Shown here in pieces: positions 52,765 through 62,799 of a stretch of DNA of 64,000 nt. The DNA is taken from NCBI GenBank assembly GCA_007570785.1, contig ML664173.1:14169933-14233932 (forward strand), read 5' to 3'. The first letter of the stretch is position 1. Each line of letters begins with the position of its first letter. Source of the stretch: Antilocapra americana (lineage: Eukaryota; Chordata; Mammalia; Artiodactyla; Antilocapridae). The notes under the pieces are model-generated. The model saw only the letters and a list, made by a program, of their open reading frames with translations. It ran no database searches and was not told where the DNA came from. The translations under genes and the position numbers were made by a program.

Positions 52765-52868
52765 CAGGGACTGCATCGGGAGGTCTGGTGTACCGCCCAG
52801 GCCCAGAAATCCGGACATGGACAAGTACCCCTAGCAGTCTCTGACTGCTTTGAGAAATACTGGTCTAG
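52765..52868 (+). repeat. MER5-like fragment
   Basis: 'ggaggtctggtgtaccgccc', 'ggcccagaaatccggacatg' and 'gactgctttgagaaatactg'. Confidence 0.65.
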
Positions 52869-53129
52869 CCTGTGCTCAAATTTGATCAGCATGGGGACCT
52901 TATAGAACTCACTCATTTCCTTGTCTCATAACTTCTTTAACTGGGAGAACCCTAACTAACCTTCCTACCTCATGGAGATGAGACAGGTCCAAACCTGACA
53001 AGCCAAGGAAGGAATGGACTGTGTTCAGGTGGGACTTGGAGGCGTAGCATGGGCCCTCCATGGGGACAGGACTCCAGCCCTGCCACCCTTGGGCTTTTGC
53101 GTGCTGAGCTAGCATCACCACTTAACTGT
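52869..53129. other. Unique sequence
   Basis: Nothing recognised. Confidence 0.35.
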
Positions 53130-53134
53130 CTGTT

Positions 53135-53471
53135 TTTTAATCTATTCATTTATATATTTGTTTTGGCTGTGCTGGGTCCTCATTGCTGTACACGGGCTTT
53201 CTCTACTTGTGGCAAGCAGGGGCTGCTCTCGAGCTGCGGTGTGCGGGTTCCTCTTGTTGTGCAGCGCGGGCCCCGGGGTGTGCAGACTTCCGTAGCTGTG
53301 GCACACAGGCTCAGCTGTTGAGGCAGAGGGGCTCTAAGTGCAGACTCAGTAGTCGTGGCCCTCGGGCTTAGTTGCCCTGTGGCATGTGAGATCTTCCCAG
53401 ACCAGCGCTTGAACCCACGTCCCTTGCATTGGCAAGTGAATTCTTAACCACTGGACCACTAGGGAAGCCCT
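53135..53471 (-). repeat. Long-form CHR SINE, antisense
   Basis: 'tgttttggctgtgctgggtc' to 'aaccactggaccactaggga', with decayed flanking tgtctgtttt / tgtctgattt. Confidence 0.92.
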
Positions 53472-53814
53472 GCTGTCTGATTTGGTTAGATCTGAAAACT
53501 ATAGATTCCAGTAGGCTTGAGAACCTCCAAAGGAGATTCTAAGCCCATTTCATGATGGTCATTTAAATTATGTACAGGGTCTGGAGATATTAAGTCAGGC
53601 AGAAGCCCCAGTGGAGACAAGGTGCTGCAAACAAAGTATCTAAGGAGTATCATTTAAGGAGGAGCTGACTCTCTGGGCTGACCCCCTGTACTTGTACAAC
53701 CCTGAGAGTTAGGGTCTCTCTAAATGCTGCAGGTCTCTTGCCTGCCTCCGCCTCCCCCACTAGCCTGGCTCTAGGGAAGCTGCAGAGTGGTTGGATCCAA
53801 ATCCTTACAAGCCC
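53472..53814. other. Unique sequence
   Basis: Nothing recognised. Confidence 0.35.
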
Positions 53815-53965
53815 ACAGTGGAGACATCATTAATTTCACTTTACACCTCAGGACCTCAAGGCTCAGCGAGGTTGAGGATGCTGCCCATTAAAGAGAGAGA
53901 AGGGAAGGAACTGGTAGATCTGGAATTTGAACTCACGACTCACAATGTTCTTTTCTTTTCACTAC
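53815..53965 (-). repeat. MIR SINE, antisense
   Basis: 'cctcaaggctcagcgaggtt' and 'gtagatctggaatttgaact'. Confidence 0.7.
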
Positions 53966-54504
53966 TGACTTCCCTGTTCTCATCCAATATTAGTTAAAAT
54001 AGAATTGATTCCACCTCACAGATGAGTCCAGTGAGACCCAGACTCCTCATGTTTTCTATGCATTTAATAATTTACTGCTTTTAAATCACTCATTGCTCCG
54101 CAGGATTTTAGATCATTCATATTCATTTAGCTCTCATATCCATCCACTATCAAGCATGACTGAGTGGCCATCCAGTGAGACAGAGCAGAGAATGGCAAGG
54201 CTTCTTTTGGAAGATCTGAGAAGCCAGCGGAGAGACGAAATTAGCTAGTGGTAATGAATGAGACTGAGGTAAGTAATGGGAGAGAAACATACCAGAAAAC
54301 TTAGGCTAAAGATGATTGTCAAAACTGGGTTCTGAGCTGCCCTGGTAAACACAGCAGCTGTCATTAACCAATACGAGTTCCCTCGCTAATCGGATGAGAC
54401 AAAGGTTCCCTCCACTAAACTATAAGCATAATTCATTGCTGAGAATATTTACCCAAGGAGCACCAACAGGAGCAAAGCCAAGAATTATCATATGGGATTA
54501 GTAA
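53966..54504. promoter_or_regulatory. Candidate conserved AT-rich elements
   Basis: Two repeat-free AT-rich segments: 54060-54150 ('aataatttactgcttttaaa', 'gatcattcatattcatttag') and 54345-54450 ('cagctgtcattaaccaatac', 'ctcgctaatcggatgagac', 'gcataattcattgctg'). Both contain homeodomain-like cores. Inferred only. Confidence 0.3.
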
Positions 54505-54985
54505 TAGTAATAATGATAGCTGCCATTTATCGACTGTGTGTGCGTGCTCCGTCATAGCCAACTCTTTGAGACCCCATGGGCTGTAACCCACCAGGCTGTA
54601 ACCCACCAGGGATTCTCCAGGCAAGGTTTTCTTGAAATGGGAAATTCCAAGAATTTCCAAAGGGCAGAGTAGGAAATCCCCTGCCATTTCTTTACTCCAG
54701 GAGATCTTCCCGACCCAGGGATCGAACCTCCATCTCTTGCATCTCCTGCAATGGCAGGCAAGGATTTTTTTTTTTAACCACTGTGCCACTTAGAAAGCCA
54801 TGCATCCCATTACTGAATAGGCACTTTCAAATGTTTCTTCATCTAAGCCTCACAGCTCTAGTAGAAGCAAGCAGCGTTACAACCCTCTGTTTTGAGAGTG
54901 GGAAACTGAGTCGTCAGCAGCTTGGCCACAGTTCCACCATCACAAGTGGCAGATCTGATTGAGAGCAGATTTTTCCATTGTGGCC
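54505..54985 (-). repeat. MIR SINE, antisense, split by Bov-tA
   Basis: 'aatgatagctgccatttatc' at the left and 'cacagctctagtagaagcaa', 'gagagtgggaaactgagtcg' at the right of the Bov-tA are one MIR. Confidence 0.75.
54541..54799 (-). repeat. Bov-tA SINE, antisense, with microduplication
   Basis: Antisense unit from 'cgtgctccgtcatagccaac' to 'aaccactgtgccacttag'. 'gctgtaacccaccag' is repeated in tandem at about 54581-54609, and there is a T-run of 11 near the head. About 60 bp of the Bov-A middle is unusual sequence. Confidence 0.88.
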
Positions 54986-55323
54986 TGTCTCCCTCGGCTG
55001 TGACCAAAGCTGCCAGTCACAGGATGAAAATCACCTCTCACTATTGAAGGGATATATTAAATAAGTGACACAGACATTCGAGTTAATTAACTCTTCTGCC
55101 CCCTGCCCTTTCATTTCATAATCAATCCAATTTATCTGAGGCCGAATTTCCTCATGTCTCCTATTTCATTGAAGTCCTCTCTTCCTGTCTGTACAGGGTC
55201 TGTATGGAGCTCTGGGGGCAGGGGTCTCGCCAGAGAGGGGTGACACAGAGGGGAGATGCACAGCATATCAGGCACCCAGGAGCATCTGCACGATTGGGTG
55301 AGATAGGAGTGAGGCCATCAGAG
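54986..55323. promoter_or_regulatory. Unique block with candidate conserved core
   Basis: 55075-55190 is repeat-free and AT-rich ('attcgagttaattaactctt' with a palindromic GTTAATTAAC, then 'cataatcaatccaatttat'). Inferred. Confidence 0.3.
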
Positions 55324-55495
55324 CAGTGGTTCTTAAGATGTGGTCCAGCAGGGCAGTGCCTGGGAACTCATCGTGACATATCATCCTCTGGCCCCATTCC
55401 AGAACTGCTGAAAACCTGGGATGGATGTAGCCATTTGAGGGCTGGTAAGCCCTCTGAGTGATTCCAGTTTACTCCAGAGCTTGAGAAGCACTGGC
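55324..55495 (+). repeat. MER5-type element, first of two
   Basis: Starts 'cagtggttcttaagatgtgg' and ends 'gcttgagaagcactgg', giving recognisable terminal repeats. Full length for MER5. Confidence 0.8.
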
Positions 55496-55514
55496 GTGAG
55501 AGAGTAGCTTTGCA

Positions 55515-55682
55515 CCTGTGGCTGCAAGTTGGCAATGCCCGGGAAGCTTTCAGAAATAACCGATGCCTGGGTCCCACCCTAGAGATACTGATTGATTGGC
55601 TCTGGGATATGACCTGGACATTGGGATATTTTTAAGTTCCCCAGGTGATTCTAGAGAGCAGGCAAAGTTGAAAAGTCCTGAA
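55515..55682 (+). repeat. MER5-type element, second of two
   Basis: 'cgatgcctgggtcccaccct', 'aagttccccaggtgattcta' and 'aagttgaaaagtcctg'. Tandem with the previous element but a different subfamily. Confidence 0.75.
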
Positions 55683-55989
55683 TTGGAGAGTCAGTGGACT
55701 CAAGATTCCAGTTCAGTGCCCCTGAGTGATAGGGCAAGTGGGCCCCACAGGCGCAGGAGTTCAAAGTTTTTTCTTTGCCCTGGGATTCTCCGCAGCCAGA
55801 AGGCTGAGAACTAAGGCCCTGGGAGCTGAGAGGTAGGTAGTGTACTATCAAGAAAAGAACCTGGAATTGGAAAGCAGATGATGGTATTCCGCTCTGTAAT
55901 CACCTGCTCTTCAACCTGGCTGAATGCTGGAATCAAAGAAGTTGCTCAGAAAAGAATGAATTAGATGAGACTATTTAAATGCAAGAGTT
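55683..55989. other. Unique sequence
   Basis: Includes further MER5-like words near 55780-55815 but no clean copy. Confidence 0.35.
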
Positions 55990-56470
55990 TCTCTCCCAAA
56001 GCATAGTGTCTACAAAGCATAGTTAACGTTTACTAAGTGCTTGCTATGTGCCAAGACCCAGCTTGCCCTGCCTCACTGAGTCCCACCATGAGTTTTTTTT
56101 AATTTTTTTTTTAAATTTGGGCATGTCGGGTCTCAGTTGCAGCATGTGGGATCTTTTGTTGCAGCACACGGACTCCAGTTGTGGCGTGTGGCTTAGTTGC
56201 TCCAAGGCATGTGGGAATCTTAGTTCGCAGACCAGGGCTGGAACCCGCATTGCCTGCATTGCAAGGCAGATTCTTAACCACTGGACCACCAGGGAAGTCC
56301 CCCACCATGAGGTTTTTGGTTCCACCGTCCTCCTTTTACTGCTGAAGAAACTAGATGAGAGAAGTTCAAGTGGCATCATGCAGCCTAGATGTGGTGGAGG
56401 CAAAATTTGAAGCGGACCGTGTGCCTACACCTCGGCATCTATCTGCCACTCAAGTACAAACTCCAGACCT
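55990..56470 (-). repeat. MIR SINE, antisense, split by CHR
   Basis: 'actaagtgcttgctatgtgc' (left) and 'ccttttactgctgaagaaac' (right) join into one MIR across the CHR insertion. Confidence 0.82.
56093..56300 (-). repeat. CHR SINE inside a MIR, antisense
   Basis: T-rich tail, 'gtggcttagttgctccaagg', head 'accaccagggaagtcc'. The exact duplication cccaccatgag lies at 56082-56092 and 56301-56311. Confidence 0.95.
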
Positions 56471-57170
56471 GTCAGGTGAGGGACAAAGAAATATTAGCAA
56501 GAAAGGTGATCCATTCCTGAGTGACTGGGAGGTGAGTGAAATTAATCAGGGCCCTTAAGTGGCTGAGAAATGAACCACCTATTAAAACCTGTCTTTAATA
56601 AGAAAAATAAAGTCAGGAAATGGGTGCAATTAGTAAGTCATAATAAAAAAAAACAGGTAAAGGGTCACTTAGAAAAATTAAATGCTAGGGAGATGCATAA
56701 ATCAGAGCACATGAACTGAAAGGTCTGGCCAGAATTAGCTAATGAACTTCAGGAACTCTTGACATCTACTTTCAAAAAGAGAGTGAACCACGGGAGACCA
56801 CGTGGAGAGGAAAAACGTGGAACTGGGCTTGAAAAACGGGAAGAAAACCGATTCCAGCAATTTCACCCCAGGGAAGCCATAAGTTCTGTTTGTAAGCAAG
56901 CCATAGAACAAATTTTATGATTAAAAATTTACGATAAATTTTACGAGTAGAAAATCCAGTAAGCAGCTGGAGGGCAACGGAGGCCTGAGCCATAAACTGA
57001 GATGGCAGGTTTACGCAGACGTCATGCCGGGAAACCATAATGCTTTTTTATTCTAACTAATTTGTAATATTAGTGGGAATAGGGTCCACTGAAGATTTAG
57101 TGCTTTTTGATTTTTAGAAAAGCTTTTGATTCAGTGTCTCATGAAATCTGACTGGCAAAATTAATTTAAA
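56471..57170. promoter_or_regulatory. Long repeat-poor AT-rich candidate conserved block
   Basis: About 0.6 kb without young repeats: 'gtgcaattagtaagtcataa', 'gccagaattagctaatgaac', 'gattaaaaatttacgataaa' and 'ttctaactaatttgtaatat'. Many homeodomain-like cores and retained CpGs. The right end (57095-57170) has words resembling a CR1/L3-type reverse transcriptase 'KAFDSVSHE' motif with stops, so part may be an ancient LINE relic under later constraint. Confidence 0.35.
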
Positions 57171-57729
57171 TTGGCATGGACAGGGATGTCTTTGGGATGG
57201 TGCTCGGCTCAAGGCCTATAAACCAAGGTGTGATTAATGGAAGCCATGAACCACAGGGGCGAGGGGTGGCCCAGGCTGCTGCTTGCAGAGGCGAGCTCAG
57301 CAGAGGCAGATTCCTGAGCTCTTCGATGGCCTCCACGAAGGTGAGGTTAATGACTGGTGAATTAGAGCTGCATGTATAATTCAGCCAGAGTGACACCAAC
57401 AGGGGAGGGTGGGAAACCCGACAGACAGGAAAAGGACAGAATTTGCCCAAGACCTGAAGGACCAGGGTCCACCGGGCTGGAGAAACCTGAGTCCAGGTCA
57501 ATGTCAATGTCTCTCAAGATCTCCAAGGGACAAATGCAAGTGGTCAAAGCTGGAAGGGGTGCACATAATAGAAAACCTGCCTTACCGACAAAGGACTTAT
57601 CTCATGTGTAGGAAGTAGAGAGGTAGGGTTAGCTTCAGGCATGGAGTGATCAGGATGCTGGCTTTCTTTGCCCCTCATTGGCTCTGCCCCCTCCCACATG
57701 TTAGTGCTGTCCTCAGGCTGGTTTTCCTC
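57171..57729. other. Unique or ancient-LINE-derived sequence
   Basis: The 67-codon frame at 57176-57379 and frames up to 113 codons on the minus strand show no known domain. A donor-like 'aaggtgaggtt' at 57339 is not accompanied by an acceptor or coding signal. Confidence 0.35.
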
Positions 57730-58335
57730 AAAATTGGTAAATGGCTGCGGTGGGGTGAAAGGGGTCCTCACAAAAGATAAGTCCATGCCCCAGAACCTGT
57801 GAACATGACCTTATTTGGAAAAGGGTACTTTGAGATATAGCTAAGTTAAGGATCTTGAAATGAGATCATCCTGGATTGGCCTGCTGAGTCCTAAATCTAA
57901 TGACAGGCATACTTATATCTTACAACTTATAAGATCCCCTGGAGGGAGAGGAAATGGCAACCCCCTCCAGTTAATCTTGCCTGGAGAGTCCCATGGACAG
58001 AGGAGCCTGGTGGGCCACAGTTAATAGCATTGCAAAGTGTTGGACACGACTGAAGTGACTTAGCATGCACACGTACTTACAACAGACAAAACAGGACATA
58101 GGCACAGAGGAGGAGGCCAGGTGAAGACAGAGGCAGAGACTGGATTATACAAGCACCAGCCAAGGAATGCCTGGAGCCTCTAGAAGCTGGACAAGGCAAG
58201 GATGCCCCCCTAGAGCCTCCCAATCCTGCCAATGCCTTGATTTCAGACTTCTGGCCTTGGACTTCTAAGAAAACATGTTTCTGCTTTTTTAAAACTAGAT
58301 TCATTACAGGATTTGTCTCAGGAAACAAATGCAAC
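57730..58335 (+). repeat. MLT1-type (ERVL-MaLR) LTR split by a SINE
   Basis: 'gcggtggggtgaaaggggtc', 'ccttatttggaaaagggtac' and 'gagatcatcctggattggc' precede the SINE. 'cacagaggaggaggccaggt', 'ccaaggaatgcctggagcct' and 'gacttctggccttggactt' follow it. The 3' end is eroded. Confidence 0.85.
57927..58075 (+). repeat. 5'-truncated Bov-tA SINE inside the LTR
   Basis: Starts in the middle ('ataagatcccctggagggag') and ends 'gactgaagtgacttagca'. The 8-bp duplication cttacaac lies at 57919-57926 and 58076-58083. Confidence 0.9.
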
Positions 58336-59082
58336 ACCCACTAGGGAGCTGTGTGGCTTTGCTCTCCAGCAGCCCATCTTTGTGGGGCTGTCTGTCCAGT
58401 GAGACTGAAGAAGTTCTTTCCCCCTGAGCCCCAGGAGGGCTCTCCTCACATCTTGTTGGCTGAAATTAGCCCAGCCTTGTCCCTGAATCAGTCACGGCCA
58501 AGGGGCTGAGAACACACTGTGTGGCTTCCATTCACCACCTGGGTGGACTGGGTGACACCCGCCGGCTGCCTTCTAGATGGTAGAACCTGGCTTCTCTTGT
58601 TAGGGTCCCACGGAGCAGACCGTGATGAATCTGAAATGTGTGTGAAGAAGGACCCTTTCCTATGTACTCACGTGTCACTGAGGTCTAGGGGCTATTTGTT
58701 ACTAAGGCCAACCTGACTAACACGGAGGGGAAGATTGCTGATGTTACCTGGGAGAACTGGCAGAATTTTGATAGGGAGGAATGAGAGATAGTTCAGGCAG
58801 GCAGAACTGCATGAGCAAGAAATTAAGGTCCTATGTATTCAGGGAAAGATGGATGAGGAAACACGTGCTAGAGAGGAGGAGTAGGGCTCAATCAGGGATG
58901 GACAAAGGTCCCCCAGAACAGAGTTTGGATGTGAAGAGGAGGGGATACTGGTGACAAGATAAATTTAGGAAGCTGTTGCCAAAATCCAAAAGTACTAAGG
59001 ACCTGGCACAAGGAGGGGCAGAGAAGAAAACAATAGTAGTAACAGTACTATAGTCACAGCTGCCAGTTATTAAAGCCCCATT
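58336..59082. other. Unique and ancient-repeat-like sequence
   Basis: 58740-59000 ('gcagaactgcatgagcaaga') resembles the unassigned ancient repeat at 30.4 kb. No gene. Confidence 0.4.
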
Positions 59083-59555
59083 GGAATTTCCCTGGGGGGT
59101 CTAGTGGCTAAGACTCTGCACTTCCAATGCAGGAAGGTGAAAGTCGCTCACTCGTGTCCGATTCTTTGCGACCCCATGGACTATACAGTCCGTGGAATTC
59201 TCTAGGCCAGAATACTGGAGTGTGTAGCCTTTCCCTTCTCCAGGGGATCTTCCCAACCCAGGGATTGAACCCAGGTCTCCTGCACTGGAGGTGGATTCTT
59301 TACCAGCTGAGTCACATGGGAAGCCCAAGTATACTGGAGTGGGTAGCCTATCCCTTCTGTAGGGGATCTTCTCAACCCAGGAACTGAACCAGGGTCTCCT
59401 GCATTGCAGGCAGATTCCTTACCAACTGAGCTATCAGGGAAGCCCTGCTCCAATGCAGGGGTTTGGGTTCAATCTAATGCAGGGGGTTGTGTTCAATCCC
59501 TGGTCAGGGAACTAAAATCCCACATGTTTCATAGCACGGCCAAAAAAACCTATTA
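59083..59555 (+). repeat. CHR SINE split by a Bov-tA
   Basis: The left part (59083-59133) has 'ggaatttccctggggggtct'. The right part (59449-59555) has 'caatccctggtcagggaact' and 'acggccaaaaaaacc'. The interrupting Bov-tA carries the duplication tccaatgcagg. Confidence 0.92.
59134..59448 (-). repeat. Bov-tA SINE with a partial tandem duplication, antisense
   Basis: A normal antisense unit at 59134-59325 is followed by a second copy of the head-side half at about 59327-59446 (two 'ggtctcctgca' B-box neighbourhoods). The exact 11-bp duplication tccaatgcagg lies at 59123-59133 and 59449-59459. Confidence 0.92.
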
Positions 59556-60502
59556 ACTAATTAAATAAAGCCTCATTATGTGCCAGGCATAGGGCTGAGG
59601 GTTTTATCATGATATCCTAGTGGAACAGAAGGTTAGGGCTGACGTGGAGGCAGTCAATGCAGACATGACACAGGTTAGCTCCGACCTAGCCAGACCCCAT
59701 GTGTGGGGCTGAAGCATGTCTGCTCTGCCTCTGAAAGCTCCCACCACAAGGCCTGCAAAGGACAGTGGCCCTGAACTCCCGTGAGCCTGTTGTCTAGGCT
59801 GGGGACCCACTGGGGAGGAGACGGGTCTGGGGACCAGGGTCACAGAATCACAGTCCAGGGAGGTGAGCCCTCCCCTGTCCCGATCAGAGGTGCATTGCCC
59901 AGGGTTAACGAGGAGAGTGTGCTTCTCTCTCCAGGGGACTGCTGGGCCAGCAAGGGTTTCCTGCTCTCAGCTACCTCAGAAGCGGCAGACCAGGAGAGAC
60001 AGCACAAGAAACTCCTGCGTGTCCTCTGAAGAACATCACCTCTGCTGGGGCAAGGAGGTGCAACGCTGTAAGCCAGCTAAGGGCTTCACTGGCTCATGCC
60101 ACAGAAAGGCCCATGAGTAGGCGTGCTCCCACGTGGAGCTGAGACCTGGGTGCTTTCATCCCTCCTCCCTTCTCTCAGCCTTCTTGGCCTTGCTCATTCT
60201 CTACTTGGTGGCAAGGCTGACCCTGGGAACTCCAGGCCTTCCTGGTCTTTGCAGACAGTGATCTCAGTGAAAAAGACAGTTCCTCCCTCGCTATGCTTTC
60301 AGCCAAAGTCCCGGAGATGCCCCTCAGTGGCACTGCTTGGGTCAGGTGCCCACCTCAAGGAAAGGGGTAGGATTAGCTCCACCTCAAGTTTGTGGACCAA
60401 GGATGGTGGGAAAGTGGGGTCTTTGGCTAGGTTCCCTCAAAGACAGACTCTGAGATAAGAGTTTGGGGGGAGGGGTTTTATCTGGAAGGTGGCCCCAGAA
60501 CG
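59556..60502. other. Unique sequence, no gene seen
   Basis: A MIR-like antisense scrap at 59560-59610. GC-rich with frames up to 111 codons on the plus strand (60123-60458) that have no domain. Confidence 0.4.
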
Positions 60503-60509
60503 CATCATT

Positions 60510-60724
60510 GAAAGTGAAAGTGTTAGTCGTTCAGTCATATGCAACTCTTTGCAACCCCATGGATTGTAGCCCGCCGGGCTCCTCTGTCCATGGAATTATC
60601 CAGGCAAGAACACTAGAGTGGGTTTCCATTTCCTCTCCAGGGTATCTTTCTGACCCAGGGATCGAACGCAGGTCTCCCACATTGCAGGCAGATTCTTTAC
60701 TGCCTAAGACACCAGGGAAGCCCC
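60510..60724 (-). repeat. Bov-tA SINE, antisense
   Basis: Full unit; short duplication catcatt at 60503-60509 and 60725-60731. Confidence 0.93.
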
Positions 60725-60731
60725 CATCATT

Positions 60732-61589
60732 AGGGGCGTGGAAAAGGCAGATGGGAAAGTGAAGAAACAATAGAAGGCCGTTAATGAGCAGGTTACATTA
60801 AGGGCCACTGGGGCTCAGCCCCACCAAGGACCCCGGAAGATTGTGTGGAAGCAGCTTTGAACTTGTCCCACCTGACAGCTGAGGAAGTGGGGCATTTACC
60901 CACCAGTGCGCAATTGATGTTCAGCTAAGGATTGCCCCCGGGGACTTTAACTCCCCAGCATGTCTTACCTGGTCCAGGCACGTGGCCTGAGCATGTTTCT
61001 GTGGGCAGAGAGAGCCCTCCAGCAGGGGCTCACGGTGAGAAGTCACTGGTGTGTTTGAGAAAATTGGTCCTCTCTGTTGTAATTGGTCCCCAAGAGGAAA
61101 TAAGTAGCTGTTACCAAAAGCAGAGGATGGGCCCGCAGGGCAAGCATAAAGAGCAGATGTCCACTGCGGCCAAGCTCCTGACAAACTGCACCCTGGACAA
61201 GGCAAGGAGGCTGGTTTATGACTCCACCTCCCCGAATTTGTACGTGTTTCTGGGTAGAGCATCTATAGATTTCATCAGACTCTCAAACAAGGTCTGGTCT
61301 TACTTCCAGAAATATTAACAACCCTTTCTCTAAGGGATAACCTGATAAAACTGAAGACATCACCACTCCCAAAGGATTCATGCTACCATAGCATGATGGG
61401 GGATCCAAACAAGTACATCACTAATGGCAGAATTTCAGGCTCCTCACAGCTGTTCAGGTGGAGAGAGTCTTAGGAAAAGGGACCTTATCTTATTGATATC
61501 CCACAGGAAGTCATCCTCTATGGCTAATTAGATTTGATGATTGGATCACAGCTAGTAACAATTGTTACTAACTTGCTGGGCTCTTTTAA
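60732..61589. other. Unique sequence; 128-codon frame not supported
   Basis: The plus frame 60932-61318 has no domain and is mirrored by a 113-codon minus frame. No splice-compatible exon is recognised. Confidence 0.4.
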
Positions 61590-61700
61590 CAATCTCTGAA
61601 GCAGAAAGAATAAGAGTTATCTCACTTTATGAAACACAAAACTGAGGCTCAAAGAGGTCACACAGCAGAACAAGACTCTAACCTGGGTCATCTAACTGCA
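61590..61700 (-). repeat. MIR SINE, antisense
   Basis: 'acaaaactgaggctcaaaga' and 'ggtcacacagcagaacaaga'. Confidence 0.75.
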
Positions 61701-62164
61701 AATGATTCCTCCATTGCTGTCAAAAGGCACAGGCAGGGAAGTGCTTGCTCATTGAGCTTTATGCCTCCATCTCAGAGCATTTTCCTTTAAAGGAACAGTC
61801 CTTTAAGACTTTTCCCTGTGGTTCTAAATCTTCCCCCAAACTCAGACCCCACAGGGGGCTGAATGGGAGAAAAAACCAGAGCAATAGAAAAACATGGGTC
61901 TCCCAGAAGTCAACTGCAGAAGAAGACCCAAGAGAACACAATATAATAATAATGGCAAACAGTTACTAGGAAGACAGGAAAATAAAGGTCCAGAGCCTCT
62001 AAAAGCATCCAAGTGTTGATTTTTCTGTCACTCGATTGAGTATTTTTGCCCTGTCCGTGGCCTCTTACACATGCACAGGGCAATGCTCCCACATGTCCAG
62101 GGAAGCAGAATCTTTCTTGGTAATTGCTGGGCACTCACACCAGCAAATTGTGCCCCACCCTAAA
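61701..62164. other. Unique sequence
   Basis: Nothing recognised. Confidence 0.35.
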
Positions 62165-62381
62165 CCATGAAAGTGACATTGTTAGTCACTCAGTCATGTC
62201 TGACTCTTTGTGACCCCATGGCTTGTAGCCCACCAGGCTCCTGTGTCCATGGAGTTTTCCAGGCAAGAATACTGGAGTGGGTTGCCATTTCCTTCTCCAG
62301 GGGATCTTTCCCACTCAGGGACTGAACCTGGGTCTCCCGCGTTGCAGGCAGACTCTTCCATCTGAGCCACCAGGGAAGCCC
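62165..62381 (-). repeat. Bov-tA SINE, antisense
   Basis: Complete unit from 'catgaaagtgacattgttag' to 'gagccaccagggaagccc'. Confidence 0.95.
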
Positions 62382-62799
62382 CAAATAACTCAAATAAACT
62401 CTGCAACACTGGTATTCACAGTACAGACCCAGCTCAGAGAAAACTAACTCACAGTACTCGTATATGCCTGTGCACTAGGACATACAGGTGTTGTATATGT
62501 CCTCTGTTACAGCAGAGGGCAGAACCCTTGGCTCTGAAGTCTGACTGTCTCAGGATGGACCCAGCTTTAGAGTATCTAAGTTTTGTGACTTTGGGCCAGA
62601 TTCTTAATTTCTCTCGTCCTTTTGTCTCCTTATCTATAAAAAGTGGATAATAACATTATATACCTCTTAGATTGTTTTGAGAATTAATTGAATATATAAT
62701 ATATATATATATGATACTTAAAACTGGCACATTAAAGTAGTCAACAATTATTGATTCTATGGATTATTGATAAGTAAGTGAGGATGTGGAAATCAGAAA
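62382..62799 (+). repeat. Unique sequence then MIR with (TA)n
   Basis: 62540-62765 is a sense MIR ('ttcttaatttctctcgtcct', 'tctataaaaagtggataata'). A TA run lies at 62697-62712. Confidence 0.65.

Noticed and set aside
57095..57180. CR1/L3-type reverse transcriptase relic as a firm feature
   Set aside because: Similarity is limited to one motif with stops; kept only as a hypothesis in the findings.
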